From Dothistroma septosporum (Eukaryota > Ascomycota > Dothideomycetes > Mycosphaerellales > Mycosphaerellaceae): 64,000 nt of DNA. Position 1 is the stretch's first letter, and the number at the start of each line of letters is the position of its first letter. A model generated the notes under the pieces. It was not told the origin of the DNA. It made no database searches and saw nothing but the letters and a program-made list of their open reading frames with translations. The DNA lies in NCBI GenBank assembly GCA_002236755.2, contig NBZP02000006.1, positions 809,326 through 873,325 of the forward strand, in the 5' to 3' direction. This document shows positions 10,639 through 20,502 of the stretch, in pieces. A program made the position numbers and the translations under genes.

Positions 10639-11510
10639 CAACCTACAATGATGAAGGTATGATGTTCCAACCAGCGTCATCCGCCCATTGGTTGCCAGGA
10701 GACCCTCAGATTTGATGAGGGGTGACTCGACAACGCCGAATACGGAGCAACGTGCGAGCTTCATAGGTAGCACGAGGCTGTCTTCGCTTATCGTGATTCC
10801 CGGAGCTTCTTCAGAGGGCACTAGATTGGCTCAGAAGTCAAGGCGGCGTCTATAACACTCTCTGCGCTATGGAAGTCATCGTTAGCGAATCGCTTTGTGG
10901 AAGACATCCCAATCAATCTCGAAGGCACCTGTAGCGGTTTGGCACGATGCTTCAGCTCATGAAGCGCAATACGCGACGCATACTATCAGACCGCGCTATG
11001 AGTCGATGAAGTGATCGCAGTGCAGGTGAAGAGTGAGGGAGGGGCCACGTGTCCCTGGAGGTGCAGCGCACTGACTTTCACACTTTCACATGAACAAAGT
11101 GAAAGCTGCGACTAGCATTTACAACGGCCAAGCGAAATTTGATTGGCAACTTCACACGCTTGCAGGGATCATCGCAAGACTTCTGCGAAGCGCACCGTGC
11201 CTTCAAGCAGCGAGCAATCACTAAGCTCTTTTAATCGACGATCTTGCCGGTGAGTCCTCATTAAGCCACTGGTGGTCGCCTCGCGCTATCGCGAAGCACA
11301 GGGCAACATGGACAATACTGACATCCTTGCGCAGCATACGGGCACCCTCATCGGCGACAAACGGTGCGAAATCTGGGAGTACGTAAAGCACACATTAGAT
11401 GAGAGTATTGATGTGTCTTCACTAACCAAGGTTCTTCTCATAGTCAACACCACGTACTACCACGGCAACCACCGCCACGACATTTCGTCGCCTCTTCACC
11501 AACGTTCGCC
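10639..11510. other. intergenic with possible unassigned exons
   Basis: No known protein is encoded. Around 11308-11382 and 11444-11528 there are two frame-open blocks separated by an intron-like segment (GTAAAG donor, CTAAC branch, CATAG acceptor). They do not join in frame to the downstream hypothetical gene, so they may be untranslated exons or a separate short gene. Confidence 0.3.
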
Positions 11511-12390
11511 ATGCAGCTCCTCTACCATGTAAGACGAAAGGGTAGAAGGCATCGTTTGTTTTGAGACATGCCTGCTACCTCTCACGCCAGCGCTTGCTGG
11601 TAAGTCATTTTCACGTGGTTTTCGACTACGGCTAACATCCTTCCGTTTCAGCAGACCATCATGTACGCCAACCTGGTCAACAGCGGCCTCGAGAGCTATA
11701 TCACCCTCGACAACCTCCGCGAGATGAGCGAGACCAACGCGGACACCGTCCAACTCACCGCAGAGCTCCACGGTTATGTCATTCCGCTTCTCCATAAGAT
11801 GAGCCTCGTGAGTAACGTCGGGCGCAGTAGCCCTGGTGTGACATTGGAGACACTCTCAGAAAGTCCAGGGTCTCCGTCCTCCTCTTCGGAGACACGTAGG
11901 CTGACCTACCTTATCTATAGATGGTCGACGCTCGCGACACTCTCGCCACCAAGCCGGAGCACCAGGACATCAAGCACGATGAAAGCTACCAGAACCTCGT
12001 CACCGGCGTCGACAAGCTGCAGGCGATTGTGAAGAGACTGCCCACTGATCGCATAATGATGTGCAGAGAGAAGATTGTGGAGCTCATCGCAAATACCATG
12101 GCGGTGGATCCGCTGCGGCATGGAAGCAGGGTTGGAAAAGTTGTCGGCTGGCAAGAGTGCTACATTTCGAGGATGCACCTCGACTCGGCCAACAACGACC
12201 AAGTAAGCATGGCTTGAAATCGGAGTGAAGAGTAATCGATACGGCGGATACGAAGGTGAGCTACACCGCTGAGATATACAACGAATCGTCAGAGCTAACT
12301 TTTCCACAGCAAAGAAGTCGCGCCGCGCGCCCACTTCATTACGACACACGGCATAGAAGCACACCATGGAATGGGCTCCCCAGATCATGA
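11511..12390 (+). CDS. hypothetical protein, multi-exon, function unknown
   Basis: Suggested exons are 11511-11528, 11652-11807, 11921-12202 and 12310-12390, about 178 residues. The introns carry good signals: a GTAAGA donor with a CTAAC branch and CAG acceptor; GTGAGT with CTATAG; GTAAGC with CTAAC and CCACAG. Codon use is biased to C-ending codons in exons 2-3, which supports coding. The protein has no motif I recognise; ESYITLDNLREMSETNADTV and later helices look soluble. If the last intron is retained, translation ends at TGA 12215-12217. The first tiny exon is the least certain, and ATG 11661 is an alternative start. Confidence 0.45.
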
Positions 12391-13427
12391 CGTCCGCAAG
12401 ATAGGATAGCAGTATCCTACATACTGCTGAACAGAACCTTCTCACGGGCAATACGCCTTACCTCCCTTCTCACCATCACCTGTTCTCCCAACATCCCACA
12501 TAAACCGCATCCGCAAACATAACATAACTATTGACATTCAACACCGGCTCACCCAGCTGCTGCGGTGGCGAGGATCGTGCAGCCGTGCAGTGCTGTAGCG
12601 ATGACTTTAATGTTGGAGATGGAGCAGCCATTGCTGGCGAGGTCTTTACGGCGGTCGAGGGTAACGTTGCGGGCCTCAACCCCCCCCCCCCCCCCCGGGG
12701 GGGAAGGGGGTATCCTCCGTTGACGTCGAGATTCAAGGCGCTGAAGGAGAAGGCTACGGAGTCGCCGATGAGGTCGGTAGTCACCGCTGGAGGCAGATAC
12801 TGGCGGCGCTAGGCTGTCTCATTTCGCACTATTACAGTTATACATGTTGCCTTCGATATTGGAACTGCCTACTGCCCCTAAAGACTTTCTAGATAATGTT
12901 CACCATCCTTCGTATTCTTTCCAGCTTGGAAACGGAGTACGTGTTGTGCGGCGGCCGAAGACATTCTATAAGGCGGGACGAGCATAAGAGCGCTACGAGG
13001 TACGAGCTCCTGAGACTTCATCGGGACGTTGTCATCTATGCTGACAAGTTTTCCGCAAACTCCACAGCCGTGGACAACGCTCTTGCAGTCCGGGCCGCAG
13101 CGTCAAGGTTCATAAATCTCCAATACTGGAGTTTAGCTGCCGGTCATGTTCGATGCATCATGTTGAAATTAGTCTCTCTGTCGCGTCGAGAAGTGGAACG
13201 TTATTGTTCGCCCCCACGCCACTCATGTCAGCTTCCGGCAAGAACCGCCGAGTGCCGATCAAAAAACAAGTCGAGTGAGACCATATTCTCCTCTCATGTC
13301 TCGTGCGTGCATGAACACGATCATTGCGCGTGGCAATGGCAAGGCACGCCAGAACTCCTCCGCACAGGATCATGTCGATGACTCGCCCACTTCTTCAGCT
13401 TCCACTGCCCGACGGTCCTACGGCACC
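12391..13427. other. intergenic
   Basis: About 1 kb containing the C/G homopolymer block. No gene recognised. Frames crossing the homopolymer have artificial proline/glycine runs and are not credible. Confidence 0.4.
12680..12710. repeat. C17-G7 homopolymer junction with G5
   Basis: Seventeen C residues (12680-12696) run directly into seven G (12697-12703), then AA and five G. The block is self-complementary over seven bases on each side and could form a hairpin, or i-motif/G-rich structures. Length may be unreliable because homopolymers are often misread. Confidence 0.8.
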
Positions 13428-14389
13428 ATGGACGAGCACAAGATGGGTGTCGAAGAGGTGGGGGAACCTGTAACCCGTCGCAAGCTGAGCACCATCAGAC
13501 AAAGAAACATTGACACCGCACGACACGGCGACAGAGCACTTGCTATCATTGGTGACGAGCGAGTCACCGTAACAGACGACGACAATAAACGGATTCGCCG
13601 CGAGACTGACAAAGTCATTCTGCCCACCCCTTCGTGGGTCTACTTCCTCCAGATCTTGGACAAGTCTGTGCTAGACTATGGAGCAAACTTCGGATTGAGA
13701 TAATCGACAGGACTCACCGGAAGTCAGTACTCGTTGGTCGGAAGCATTGCGCCGATCGCTCAGCTGGCATGGCAGCCGTTCTCATTGTATCTGATTGACA
13801 AAGTCCCCCATCGCATCCTAATGCCTGCCTTATGCTTCGGATGCGGCTTGGCCCAGACCTGCATGGCTGCATGCCACGACTTCGGAGGCCTCGTGGCCGC
13901 ACGGTTCTTCCTGAGACTGTTTGAAGCAGGTTGCCTACCGCTCTTCAGCATTATCACTTCAAAGTGGTTCCGACGTGCTGAACGACCGATCTGTGTAGCC
14001 GCTTGGTACAGTACGAATGGGCTTGCCACCATCTCGGCCAGCGCGTTGTCATTTGGCCGAGGCAAGATTCCGTCGAGTGTGCTCGAGTCGTGGCAGATGT
14101 GAGTTAAAATGCGCTATCGTTGACAAAACTGACAGTGGCAGCATCTTTCTTTTCGTTGGGTTCGTGACCATCGTCTCTGCACCGTTCGTGTACTGGAAGC
14201 TTGACAACGACATACCTGCTGCACGATTCTTGCCAGACGACGACCAGTCGAAGGTTATTGAACGACTCAGGGCGAACCAGACTGGAACAGGTAGCCGCGA
14301 GTACATGGTCGCGTGTGCTGGAGCTCGCTCTCGGCATCAAAACGTACCTGTGAGGTCGCATTGTCCCTCTCGCTTAATAATACACAAAG
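13428..14389 (+). pseudogene. Dal5/allantoate-permease-type MFS transporter pseudogene, truncated
   Basis: From ATG 13428 the frame reads an N-terminal cytosolic domain and then KVILPTPSWVYFLQILDKSVLDYGANFGLR, quoted here in parts: the VYFLQILDKS segment is the first helix. A TAA (13701-13703) interrupts the frame exactly where the family has a polar residue before TGLTGSQYSLVGS. The same frame resumes with typical MFS helices (LAWQPFSLYLIDKVP, FFLRLFEAGCLPLF). A 43-bp intron at 14099-14141 is still usable. After RANQTGTGSREY the frame slips, continues as SRVLELALGIKTYL in another frame, and stops at TGA where Trp is expected. The second half of the transporter is missing. Confidence 0.75.
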
Positions 14390-15228
14390 GACAAGAATCG
14401 GCGACCAGGCCTTCCTTGATCTAAATGATCGGAAGAACGACGAGTTCGTGTAGACCTCACAACAGCAACTGTCCGAAATGCCGCAAGTCTACGACCTGTC
14501 TAAGGCTGATGAAAGAAATCAAAGGGCATGGAGCCTGATGTTATCAGTACTTAGCAGGACCTCTCGTCGAGAGCGCTCACCACTTAGCTTGCGATCACCA
14601 GCGAAGGATGGTGCAAGGTGTTCTTTGATAAGATGAAGTATCGTTGAGAGTTGGGTCATGTCTCACAAATAATGTGGAATTGCGAGAGCGTCGGCATTCA
14701 CTAACGTACCGAGGCGCAACTCGCCGCATCTTTGGATGTATGTGATCACGCGTATAGCATCTGCAAGCCACGGCAAGCTCATGAAATCGGGACACCGATC
14801 GGTATACCGGGTTCCGATCCTTGTCGTTACACAGCGTTGAGCTTTGGTACGTGTCCTGGCTTCCGTAGGCTGCACGATCTTCTGCAGGCCCGCTGATGCC
14901 AATGGCTTGCGGGGTCAAGCATACATCCCAGGCTGGCCTTGGGAGGTATCGTGGACTGAATCTCGTCTCAGCATCCGCTGACACTGACTGCCTCAGTAAT
15001 GAATCGCCGGCTCACCCTGCACGGCCTAAGCCTCGACTCCGCTGTGGTTTCGGTCTCATGCATGGTGTGCCCAAATGAGGTTGGCCATGGCACTACAAGC
15101 TCCAGTGGGTGCCGCGGCCAGTGGACGAGCAATAGAATAGTGTTTACCATGTCCTAACTTGGCGTTTGAGGCGCGTTGCACGCGACTCCGGCAGCAAACA
15201 TGACATTTGAATTGTCCCAGTCTGTAGC
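14390..15228. other. intergenic
   Basis: About 840 bp. No recognisable remains of the lost half of the transporter and no other gene. Short frames on the minus strand (14984-14595) look random. Confidence 0.4.
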
Positions 15229-16969
15229 ATGTCCAGCCGTAAGGTATGTACTGCTAAGACTCCCCGAGAAAGTCTTATAAGACCAGACTGCCACGGGATT
15301 AACCTCTCCAACACATCGGTACGCCAATGTGGCTCCAGAATTTCCTTCATGCGAAGTTCATACCACAGCAGTCGCTGGAATCGCGTCTCGCGTCGAGGCA
15401 TTTTACAATACCAAAACGCCCTTTCGGATCTACCACGGCTCCACCAACAGTACCAGGAAGTCGCCACGGCGACACGACAACATTGTCGACATCAGCGGTT
15501 TGGTTCGTGTACTGTCTATAGACGCCACGAAGAAGATAGCGTACGTGGAGCCAAATCTACCTATGGACCAGCTCGTCGCAGCAACTCTGAAGATGTGCCT
15601 ACTGCCGCCGGTCGTAATGGAGTTTCCAGGCATCACTGCTGGGGGCGGATTCGCTGGCACGAGCGGTGAGAGCAGCTCCTTCAAGCACGGATTGTTTGAC
15701 CGGACAGTACAGGCAATCGAGATCGTGCTGGGCAATGGAGAAGTGACAATGGCTTCGCCCGACGATCACCAGACTGCTAAGCTATTCCATGCGGCGGCCG
15801 CTTCTTTTGGCACTTTAGGCGTGGTAACTCTGTTGGCGCTGGAACTTGTCGATGTGAAGCCATTCGTAGAGCTGATCTATAAGAGAGTGGCCAGCGCCGA
15901 TGAGGCCATCATGTACTTCGAGGCAGGGGCGAAAGAGGGCCGTCTCGACTACATGGATGGCATTCTATTCGCTGAGAATCGTGGAGTTGTCTGTCTCGGC
16001 AAGCTCGCGGATGCCGTTCCCCAATCTGCTGCAAAGCCTCGCACGTTCTCACAGCCATGGGATGACTGGTTCTACATCAATGCCGAAACTATGCTTGCCG
16101 ATAAAACCCGGAGTGAATGGATTGAGTACATTCCGATTCAAGACTACCTCTTCCGCTACGAGCGAGGTGCCTTCTGGATCAGCAAGTACACCTACCAGTA
16201 CTTTGCAGTGCCTCTCAATCGCTTCACGAGATGGCTGTTGGATACGTACACGCATACACGGATCATGTATTCGGCACTACACCATTCTGGTCTCTCGTCG
16301 GAGTATATCATCCAGGACGTGGCCGTGCCGTACCACAATGCGGCAGCTTTCGTTTCACATCTCGACAAAACCTTTCAGCAATATCCACTCTGGCTTTGCC
16401 CGCTTCGACTTCGCGGCAAGTCACCTACATCTGCGTACGGACTCCTCGCTGAGCCTCCAGTAGCACAAGCGGACGCTTCTGGTGGGGCTCCAGTCTCGCA
16501 ACCCGAAATGATGCTGAACTTTGGCGTTTGGGGTCCACTGGACAAGCACAACGACTTCGTCACCTGGAACAAAGCATTCGAGGCCAAGATAAATGCGCTA
16601 GGAGGGGAGAAGTGGCTATACTCTCACACATTCTACACAGAGGACGAGTTCTGGAGCATGCACGGCAATCGAGAACGATATGAGAATACGAGAGCCAAAT
16701 ACCATGCGTCTTCATTGCCCAGCATATACGACAAAGTCCAGGCTACTGAAGGTAGTCTCGGCGACAGTGTCCCACAAGATTGGCGGGGATGGCTCTACGT
16801 GATGCTCTGGAGCATCTGGCCACTGAAGGGGCTGTACGGATGGCTTCTTTGTGTCATCAGCGAAGACTACCTCCTGCCGCAGAAGTCGTTTTGGAATACC
16901 CGGCGTCACTCGAGAAATCCTAGCAACATCGTCAATCAAGAGCAATGCGGTTTCCACTCGGTGGAGTAG
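15229..16969 (+). CDS. FAD-linked oxidoreductase, delta(24)-sterol reductase (DHCR24/DIMINUTO)-like
   Basis: The protein-coding body runs from 15329 to 16969 without interruption. It lacks an ATG at its beginning, so an upstream exon is required. ATG 15229 with donor GTAAGG at 15239 and acceptor AG at 15337-15338 restores frame and gives 546 residues. Domains: an N-terminal FAD-binding PCMH-type fold (FRIYHGSTNSTR, ITAGGGFAGTSGESSSFKHG), then the long C-terminal domain with WISKYTYQY and YPLWLCPLRLR typical of DHCR24-like proteins. Relatives reduce sterol side chains or act on other lipids; the fungal members are poorly characterised. Hydrophobic patches near residues 270-300 and 500-525 suggest membrane contact. 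The first exon is a guess. Confidence 0.75.
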
Positions 16970-17174
16970 CTCTCACTGACGAAGGAGGAGATGTAGCCCT
17001 GATTTCGTTCTTTCTTTGAGCACGTCGTCGATGCATTGACGACAACCCCATCAAATACTGATCGCCTCACTAACCAAATATTGATTGGCATCGCGAAAGC
17101 TCTGGTCGAACACGTGCTTTTCGTGTTTCCAGCTGCTTTGCTACCACTTCTTTCGTCTATACACCATATGGTCT

Positions 17175-18100
17175 CTATTTATTCATACTCTTCGTGTACT
17201 TGACAGCTCCTCTCACAGAGTTCGTGATACCAGGCGTCGCCTCCCCATTCAATTGCACCAGAGCATTCAACGTGATGCCTCCAGGCGTCGACATCCCAGC
17301 CTTTAACGATTCTGGCGTGTAAGGTCCTCTCGATATCAGACCAGCCGCACTCTGCAGCGATGCCGCGACCAGTCCAAGTGCCGTCGAACGAGGCAGCCCG
17401 TCCGCAACGCTTGCATCTGTTGCTCCGTCGACAGCCACGATAGCCAGCGCGTGAACAGCGGACTGGACCGCCGTTGCTTCATCCATCAAGTTCTCCGGAA
17501 TATGCTGAGGCGTCCCTATCAGCTCGAAAAGAGCGTGGATGAGCTCAGCGGATTCCTTGGATTCTGTGGGCTCTGCTGGGTCGGCGATGAGAGTGACACT
17601 TTCGCCGACCTTCACACCAAGAGTTGGGATGATGCGGGATACGTGGAAGTCCGCAGCTTTCGAGCCTGAAGAGGCAGCGACCAGTGCGTTTTGCACTTGG
17701 GATATCGGTACGCCAGCTAGCATGCTGATGACGGATTTGCCCTTGAGAGCATCTGCAATACCTGGGAGCCTAAATATTTCGTCGACTTGCTTTGGCATGA
17801 ACCCCAGCAGTACAACATCGGCGGCCTTTGCGGTTGCTACGATCTGGTCATTGCCATGCGATAGTTTGACTTCACCACTGCGCTCGCCGAGTTCGTTCTT
17901 GAGGCGCTTGGCCGAGGCCTCTGTTCTTGTGTGGGCCGCGAATGTGTATCCGGATCCATGATGCAACCAACCCTCAAGGACTGCGGCTCCCATCATACCT
18001 ATGAGTCTATAAGTATCTTACAAAGATGGCTCCTGCGAACTCGGCACAACTCACCACAGCCAAGGATGGCCAAATGCTGACTCTTGCCTGTTGACCCCAT
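17175..18100 (-). CDS. pyrroline-5-carboxylate reductase
   Basis: Exons 18100-18055 and 17998-17175 encode 289 residues; the GTGAGT/CATAG intron is 56 bp. LAILGCGMMGAAVLEGWL is the NAD(P)-binding start typical of P5C reductase. VVLLGFMPKQV, SMLAGVP, RIIPTLGVKVGES and the C-terminal SPGG-like STPGGIT with an ALVQLNGEA tail are family signatures. The enzyme reduces 1-pyrroline-5-carboxylate to proline, and relatives can also reduce pyrroline-3-hydroxy-5-carboxylate to hydroxyproline. A CGG-N9-CCG site lies 116 bp upstream, shared with the catabolic genes that follow. This suggests a linked role in cycling proline or hydroxyproline rather than only in biosynthesis. That role is inference. Confidence 0.9.
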
Positions 18101-18215
18101 GACGACTGTTCTTAGAAGTCTCGATCTGGCTTATCTCCGAGTTGTCGAGCAAAGTCGTGCTGTAGACGAGTTTCTATGGTATGTATAGCTAGGCTTGCTG
18201 TGGAAGCACTGAGTA

Positions 18216-18230
18216 CGGGAACGGCTTCCG
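18216..18230. promoter_or_regulatory. CGG-N9-CCG palindrome upstream of P5C reductase
   Basis: The sequence is CGGGAACGGCTTCCG, 116 bp before the P5C reductase start. Inverted CGG triplets are the usual target form of Zn2Cys6 dimers. It has the same spacing as the other cluster sites. Confidence 0.6.
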
Positions 18231-18549
18231 ATTTCGAGCTTCGCAGCTCCGTCACTTGCCGTGCCTCAGCCTCAAGCTCTGATGGTGAACGGCTCTTCGA
18301 CGGCTGCAATAACGAGAGCATACACGACACGACTATACGACATCGAGATGCACGTAACGACTGGCATGATCTCAAGTAACACCCAGTACAGATTTGGATG
18401 AGCCTCGCGGGTCCGACTTGATTTCGCTCAGGCAGACACTGGCCAACTTGGAAAGAGTACATACGTAGTGGATCGAATGCTGTCTGTGATCTCTGTATGA
18501 ACGCCGGCGCCGATGCTTACGTGCAGCTGCCTCTGCTGCGATCACTTAT

Positions 18550-19645
18550 CTACAAAACACTCTTGATCTCAATCTCCGCTGACCGTTCCTCTAGGTGGGC
18601 GATCGCGCCAAGAGTCTCCTCTATCCTCGTCTTTGAGGCCTGATCTGGCTCTTTGTATGGGTGCCGCGGCCTCAGAAGCGGTGCAGCGTCCTCAATGCCC
18701 GCCTTTGGTGCTGTAATGACAGCGGCGGCATACTTCGTGTTCGCAATGCCGGCCTTGGTCGGCGACTCCGCCAGCGACAGAGTCTTTTGAAGAGCGAGTG
18801 CCTCGTGCTGTCGCCCAGCTGCCCACAGGTTATAGATTCTGGCTACCGACTTTGGAAAGATGTTGGCGAAGGCAGCGATACAACCTGAGCTACCTACAGC
18901 AAGACCGCCGAGAAGGAAGTCGGATTGCCCACCGTACACAGCGAATCTCGAAGGTGGGAAGACTGCTGCTAATCGTGCGATCTTTGCAACGGAGCCGCAG
19001 GTCAACTTCACGCCGACGACGTTCTCGTTCGCTCGAGCAATCTCTTCAATGATGTCGGAGTCCAGATCAAGGCCGTTACAGACAGCGGGAAAGTTGTAGA
19101 GAATCTGCATCACGGTCAGTGTATATCCTCAACGATGTAGGCTCCCAAGACTCGCTCACAATTGGCAGAGGGCTCTGCTTCGCGACTCGGTTGAAGAACT
19201 CCCTCACAACGACAGTAGTCGTTTGCTTGCCAAAGTAGGCACACGGAAGCAGAAGCACAAAATCGCTGCCCGCCTCATATGCATCCTGAATATAGCCCAG
19301 CACCTGTGCCGTCGAATGACCGCCAACACCCGCGATTATAGGAGTGCCACGGGGCACAGTCCTCCGCGCAAGCTGGAGGAGTATCTTACGCTCATCACGG
19401 GTAAGGAGGAACGTCTCTGCATTCGTGCCAAGAATGACGAGTCCCTGGAGACCGGTGTTGGCTAGGTAAGAGTAGTATTTCGCTTGTGCGTCGAGATCGA
19501 GCTTGTCTGCGTTGCGCTGATAGAAAGTGATGGCTGGCGCATAGCAGCCTGGTGCCGGAACCGGATGGCTGTGTAGGTACGCTCTCTTGCTGTTTGTGCC
19601 TGACTCGCGGCCGATGGTCGATTGCTGGAATTCTACTGCCGCCAT
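18550..19645 (-). CDS. DapA-family aldolase, probable 4-hydroxy-2-oxoglutarate aldolase
   Basis: Exons 19645-19160 and 19104-18550 encode 346 residues; the intron is 55 bp. The fold is the TIM-barrel DHDPS/NAL family: GLVILGTNAETFLLTRDER, GVGGHSTAQVLGYIQDAYEAG, ILYNFPAV with Tyr165, and VVGVKLTCGS with the Schiff-base Lys195. Family members split 2-oxo acids such as 4-hydroxy-2-oxoglutarate (to pyruvate and glyoxylate) or deoxy-hexulosonates. The neighbours, a proline dehydrogenase, P5C dehydrogenase and aspartate aminotransferase, point to 4-hydroxy-2-oxoglutarate, the last intermediate of hydroxyproline breakdown. A pectin-sugar aldolase is the main alternative. A CGG-N9-CCG site lies about 300 bp upstream. 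Confidence 0.82.
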
Positions 19646-19941
19646 GTTCGATAATCAATGAGCTGTTCTTGAAGGGTCTAACGAGACTGTTTTACTCAGG
19701 CATGGGAGCCAGCGTTGTTGTTGTACGCTCACTGCCACTTTACATTCTCTTCCACTCTCATGTACTGCCCGCAATATGCGTTCCGACATCTCCACCCATG
19801 CCTCCACCACGTCCACCATGTGTCGGCCTCTGCGGTCGTTTGCAAGCCTTCCTTACCAGGACTAGCCCTCTCCCCGTAGCGTAGCCGAGATTCTGTACCC
19901 GTAGCGCGTCTCGTACATGCACGAGCGTAAGCATGACGCTA

Positions 19942-19956
19942 CGGCTGCAGATTCCG
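19942..19956. promoter_or_regulatory. CGG-N9-CCG palindrome upstream of the aldolase
   Basis: The sequence is CGGCTGCAGATTCCG, 297 bp before the aldolase start codon, in the 857-bp gap between it and proline dehydrogenase. The rest of that gap (19646-20502) shows no gene. Confidence 0.6.
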
Positions 19957-20502
19957 TCTTCCGATAGAGCTACAGCAGTACCACTCTTTGACACATGGTA
20001 TCGATGCAAGACACATGTGGTGTAGAGAAATGCGGAGACGATAGATGACTGGTAAGCTTCTGGGGAACCTGAACAGACTAACTCAAACTGGTGGCGTTTT
20101 CCAGAACGCTTCTCGCTCGAGGGTTTGGAATCGAAATCGGGGTGAGTGGCTTATCCGGCGCGCTGAATGCCGAAGTTGCTTATGACACCTTGGTGATGTG
20201 TCGGCACGCTTGGAGAAAGTCTCCAACGCCAGTCAGAATTTATCGAAGGTTCAGGCAAGGTTCAGGTTCCGGGGGCCTACAGATGCGGCCAGCAGTACTT
20301 TCGGCGGAGGGAGATTGCCTTGGTTGAATATGGTGGAAAGTCGTGTATGAAGCATACGACGAGTGTACGAAGATCGAAGGAAGTAAGTAATTGTGGGTGT
20401 GTTGTAAAGTTGTCATGAATTCAATAAGTGCAATCATCAACGCTAAAGTGCTGTCACCAACCAAAATCCGTCAATTCCCAATCGTCACGGTCGTCGTCAC
20501 CA

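Noticed and set aside
12476..12784. A minus-strand frame of 102 codons and a plus-strand frame of 93 codons spanning the C/G homopolymer
   Set aside because: Their proline/glycine runs come from the homopolymer, and no domain or splice signal supports them.
13428..14389. Repeat-induced point mutation (RIP) as the cause of the MFS pseudogene and the peptidase stop
   Set aside because: The TAA codons fit CpA to TpA, but the TGG to TGA change does not, the rest of the coding sequence is not riddled with transitions, and there is no repeat copy in the window.
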